Source: Actinobacillus arthritidis (lineage in GTDB: Bacteria > Pseudomonadota > Gammaproteobacteria > Enterobacterales > Pasteurellaceae). From it: a DNA stretch of 64,000 nucleotides. The stretch is taken from contig NZ_CP103833.1 of the NCBI RefSeq assembly GCF_029774155.1, forward strand, positions 1,922,001-1,986,000, given 5' to 3'. The first letter of the stretch is position 1. Each line of letters begins with the position of its first letter. Position numbers and translations under genes: made by a program. Under the pieces are notes generated by a model. That model made no database searches. It had not been told where the DNA came from and worked only from the letters and a program-made list of their open reading frames with translations. Shown piece by piece: positions 61,291 through 64,000 of this stretch.

Positions 61291-62310
61291 CTATAAAGAA
61301 ACCGATACATTTTCTTTCACACGGCGACTACACGCTAGCACATAGCCTTGTGCAATTTCTTCTTCAGTTAAGTCGCCGGTGTGTACTACTTCATATTCAC
61401 CGCCGGTGACTTTGGTTTTACATAAACCGCATAAACCGGTGCGACAGCCGGAAACTACCGGTTGTTCTTGTGCTTCTAATGCGGCTAATAGGGTCATACC
61501 AACCGGCACTTCTGCAGTGATTTGTTTTGCACCGTTGATCGTGAGAGTGGTTTTCTTATCCGAACTGATTTCACCGGCTAAGGCAGTATTAAAGAAAGCT
61601 TCGGTAAAGAATCGATCTTCGCTTACGCCTAATTCGGTTACGATATTTTTTAACGCCGCCATATAGGCTTCGGGACCGCAGGTCATCACGGTGTAATCGC
61701 TCACATTCGGCACGGCATTTTTGATAATTTCTGCCGAAATTCGACCGCTTGCAAAGCCTTCGGTTGCCCCGACCGAAGCGTTAATCACTAAGTTGAATTT
61801 TGGATATTTAGCTTTTAACTCTTCCCATTCCGCTTTGAAAATTACATCTTTTGGCGAGTGTACCGAATGGATAACGGTTAAGTTTACTTCTGGACGATTT
61901 GCTAATAACCAACGAGTCATTGACATAATCGGTGTAACACCGCTTCCTGCACCGACTAACAAGTAATTATCCGCTAACACCTGTTGGCAAGAGAACTCCC
62001 CCATTGGATTCGAGAACCATACTTGGTCGCCGACTTTCACGTCATTGTTCAACCAAGTTGAACCGACACCGCCTTCAATTTCACGCACGGTAATCGACAC
62101 GAAACGGCTCTCGCCCGGGGTAGAAGAAAGTGAATAAGCACGAGTAATATGCGGCGTGTTTTTAATGCTGACTAACGCATATTGTCCCGCTTGATACGGG
62201 TAGAAATCCTGTGCGATAAAGTTAATCGTTTTTACTTTTGGCGCTTCTTGTACGATTGAATAAACCTGTAATTCATTAATACATAAAGGGTTTTTATTGG
62301 TATTTGCCAT
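61291..62310 (-). CDS. hcr: Hcr, NADH oxidoreductase for hybrid-cluster protein
   Basis: The 339-residue protein has a ferredoxin-reductase FAD/NAD module (TRAYSLSSTPGESRFVSITV, LLVGAGSGVTPIMSMTRWLL, YTVMTCGPEAYMAAL) and a C-terminal 2Fe-2S ferredoxin domain (SGCRTGLCGLCKTKVTGGEY). It passes electrons from NADH to Hcp. I use the ATG at 62310 (MANTNKN) with an AAGGAA site; 12 codons of frame upstream are not needed. It lies downstream of hcp on the same strand. Confidence 0.93.
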   Translation of the reverse strand: MANTNKNPLCINELQVYSIVQEAPKVKTINFIAQDFYPYQAGQYALVSIKNTPHITRAYSLSSTPGESRFVSITVREIEGGVGSTWLNNDVKVGDQVWFSNPMGEFSCQQVLADNYLLVGAGSGVTPIMSMTRWLLANRPEVNLTVIHSVHSPKDVIFKAEWEELKAKYPKFNLVINASVGATEGFASGRISAEIIKNAVPNVSDYTVMTCGPEAYMAALKNIVTELGVSEDRFFTEAFFNTALAGEISSDKKTTLTINGAKQITAEVPVGMTLLAALEAQEQPVVSGCRTGLCGLCKTKVTGGEYEVVHTGDLTEEEIAQGYVLACSRRVKENVSVSL

Positions 62311-62350
62311 TTTAATTATTCCTTCTTGTTCTTTTCGGACGGGCACTGGA

Positions 62351-62410
62351 CCCGCCCCTACAAGCGGTTTAAATTTGCAAAAATTTTGCGAAATTTGACC
62401 GCTCTTTTTT
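62351..62410 (-). terminator. Repeat tail and inverted uptake-signal pair between hcp and hcr
   Basis: CCCGCCCCTACA (62351-62362) runs into ACAAGCGGTTTAAATTTGC, opposed by GCGAAATTTGACCGCT (62388-62403). The arms pair imperfectly. It may attenuate transcription from hcp into hcr. Confidence 0.55.
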
Positions 62411-62420
62411 AATTAGCCGA

Positions 62421-64000
62421 TTATTTATTGATGATATGACCAAAATCTTGTTCAGGGGTAGTTAAACCGCTTAAACCGAATTTTTCGTGTAATAAATTCA
62501 TCACGTTGTCATTTAAGAACGCCGGTTTGCTTGGACCTGAGTAAACATTTTTCACGCCAAGCGCTAACAGCGTTAATAACACGATAATCGCTTTTTGTTC
62601 GAACCAAGAAAGCACAATCGAAAGTGGCAATTCATTTAAACCGATACCTAATTTTTGTGAAAGTGTCACCGCTAACATAATCGCCGAATAGGTGTCGTTA
62701 CATTGACCTGCGTCTAATAAGCGAGGCAAGCCGCCGTCACCCATATCACTAACAGTACCGAAATCTAATTTGTTAAAACGGTATTTACCGCAACCAAGCG
62801 TAAGCACCGCAGTATCTTTCGGTAACGCATAGGCTAAATCCGTATAGTAATGGCGTTCTTCTTTATCGCCATCACAACCACCGATCACAAATACATGGCT
62901 CAATTTGCCCGCTTTGACTAAATCAATTACTGCGTCTGATGCGTCAATTAAAGTCTTGCGACCGAAGCCTACTGTGATGTAATGTTCTAATTCGGTATAT
63001 GGGAAGCCTTCACATTCCAACGCTTTTTCGATAACCGGTGCAAAGTTGTGTTTTTCTAAATGCACTACGCCCGGCCAGCCTACGATGTTACAAGTGAAGA
63101 TACGATCGGCATAATCACCCACATTCGGATCGATTAAACAGTTTGATGTCATCACGATCGCCCCCGGGAAGCGCGCAAATTCTTTTTGTTGATTCTGCCA
63201 GCCTGAACCGTAGTTACCGACTAAATGTTTGTATTTTTTCAGTTCCGGATAGCCGTGTGCAGGCAACATTTCACCGTGGGTATATACGTTAATGCCTTTG
63301 CCCTCGGTTTGTTCTAATAACGCTTTTAAGTCTTTTAAATCGTGACCTGAAATCAGGATACATTTGCCTTTCACCGGACGGATATTTACCGTTGCCGGCA
63401 CCGGATTACCAAAGGTTTCGGTTTCGCCGGCATCTAACATTGCCATCACTTTAAAGTTCATTGCACCGATAGCGAGCGATTTCTCGAGTAATTCGTTTAA
63501 ATCGCTTGGTTTTGTGCCTAACCAAGCCATAAAGCCGTGGTATTCCACATATAAATCGTTATCGAATTTGCCTAACACATAAGCGTGTTCTAAATACGCC
63601 GCGCACCTTTTAAGCCGTAAAGCGCTAATAAACGCACGCCGTGAACTTCTTCGCCGATTTCCGCACGGTCGGTATCTAACGCAAATTCTTTGGCTTGTTC
63701 GGCAAGTTGATCAATCGAAATGCCTTTGAGTTCAATGTGTGCTAACGGATGGTTAATCGTTGGGTTCGGCTCAATTTCGCTGACCGCTTTAATTAATTCG
63801 TTACGATAAATAATCGCTTGTTGCGCATAGCCAACGATACGGTTTGAATCGAAGTTTACGTTGGTTAGGGTGGCAAAGAACGCACGAGGGGCGAAGTTGT
63901 CCGCATCGTGGTTGATAATGCCGTGTTCACGCGCTTTTAACGCCCACGCAGACAGGCTGTGTAAGCAGGCGATTAATAAGTCTTGTAAATCTGAGGTTTC
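62421..64000 (-). CDS. hcp: Hcp, hybrid-cluster protein (NO reductase / hydroxylamine reductase); frameshifted and cut by window end
   Basis: The 3' part has HHIT-type cluster ligands in [50 protein letters not shown] and [19 protein letters not shown]. Hcp is a cytoplasmic Fe-S/Fe-S-O enzyme that detoxifies NO under anaerobic nitrosative stress. The 5' part (from 64000) is open in another frame up to about 63595, where LYGLKGA should continue into [14 protein letters not shown]. The observed GCGCGG at about 63594-63600 lacks one G compared with GCGGCGGCG. The true N-terminus is outside the window. Confidence 0.9.

Overview
The window looks like chromosome from a member of the Pasteurellaceae of the Actinobacillus pleuropneumoniae / A. 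suis type. The evidence is moderate-to-low GC, E. coli-like gene orders, an ABC-type capsule export operon of the cpx/bex kind, and more than fifteen copies of the uptake-signal core ACAAGCGGT (the Apl-type signal, not the Haemophilus AAGTGCGGT). I see no phage, insertion sequence, plasmid or CRISPR array. Species is inferred; no search was run.

Layout. 1-6.3 kb: hemG-trkH-yigZ, an orphan TAXI receptor, fmt and a ModF-like ATPase. 6.3-16.1 kb: the capsule locus, with export genes cpxDCBA on the minus strand diverging from a biosynthetic block (two-module glycosyltransferase, acetyltransferase, kdsA, kdsB, kdsD-like) that supplies and probably polymerises Kdo. 16.2-18.5 kb: yagU and a reduced ascorbate locus (ulaR, ulaC only). 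18.5-29.8 kb: mutS, then the cell-wall/lipoate cluster lipA-lipB-ybeD-dacA-rlpA-mrdB-mrdA-rlmH-rsfS in E. coli order. 29.9-34.3 kb: an unassigned outer-membrane-type protein and kpsS/kpsC homologues, which should build the Kdo linker that anchors the capsule. 34.4-43.2 kb: two sulfur-amino-acid-type ABC importers around a cysteine desulfidase (cyuA), plus fklB and a ComEA-like protein. 43.5-50.2 kb: hslUV, sfsA, yaeR, mutY-yggX-mltC and a duplicated tRNA-Phe/tRNA-Asn pair. 50.6-53.4 kb: ffh and hemL. 53.8-61.3 kb: an enterobacterial-common-antigen type cluster (wecA, wzzE, wecB, wecC, wecD, wecE, wzxE) that lacks wecF, wzyE and wecG. 61.3-64 kb: hcr and hcp, the latter running off the end.

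Eight genes are broken by a frameshift in this sequence: modF, cpxC, the capsule glycosyltransferase, mutS, lipB, hslU, ffh and hcp. Five of the eight fit the loss of one G from GCGGCG. Because ffh is expected to be essential, a systematic sequence error is the simplest explanation. I annotate these genes over their full reconstructed spans. The most biologically interesting items are the two-module capsule synthase with its A-tract break, a 21-residue hydrophobic peptide gene framed by hairpins near 46.5 kb, tandem MetJ-type boxes before a cystine/methionine-type importer, and the reduced ula and ECA loci.
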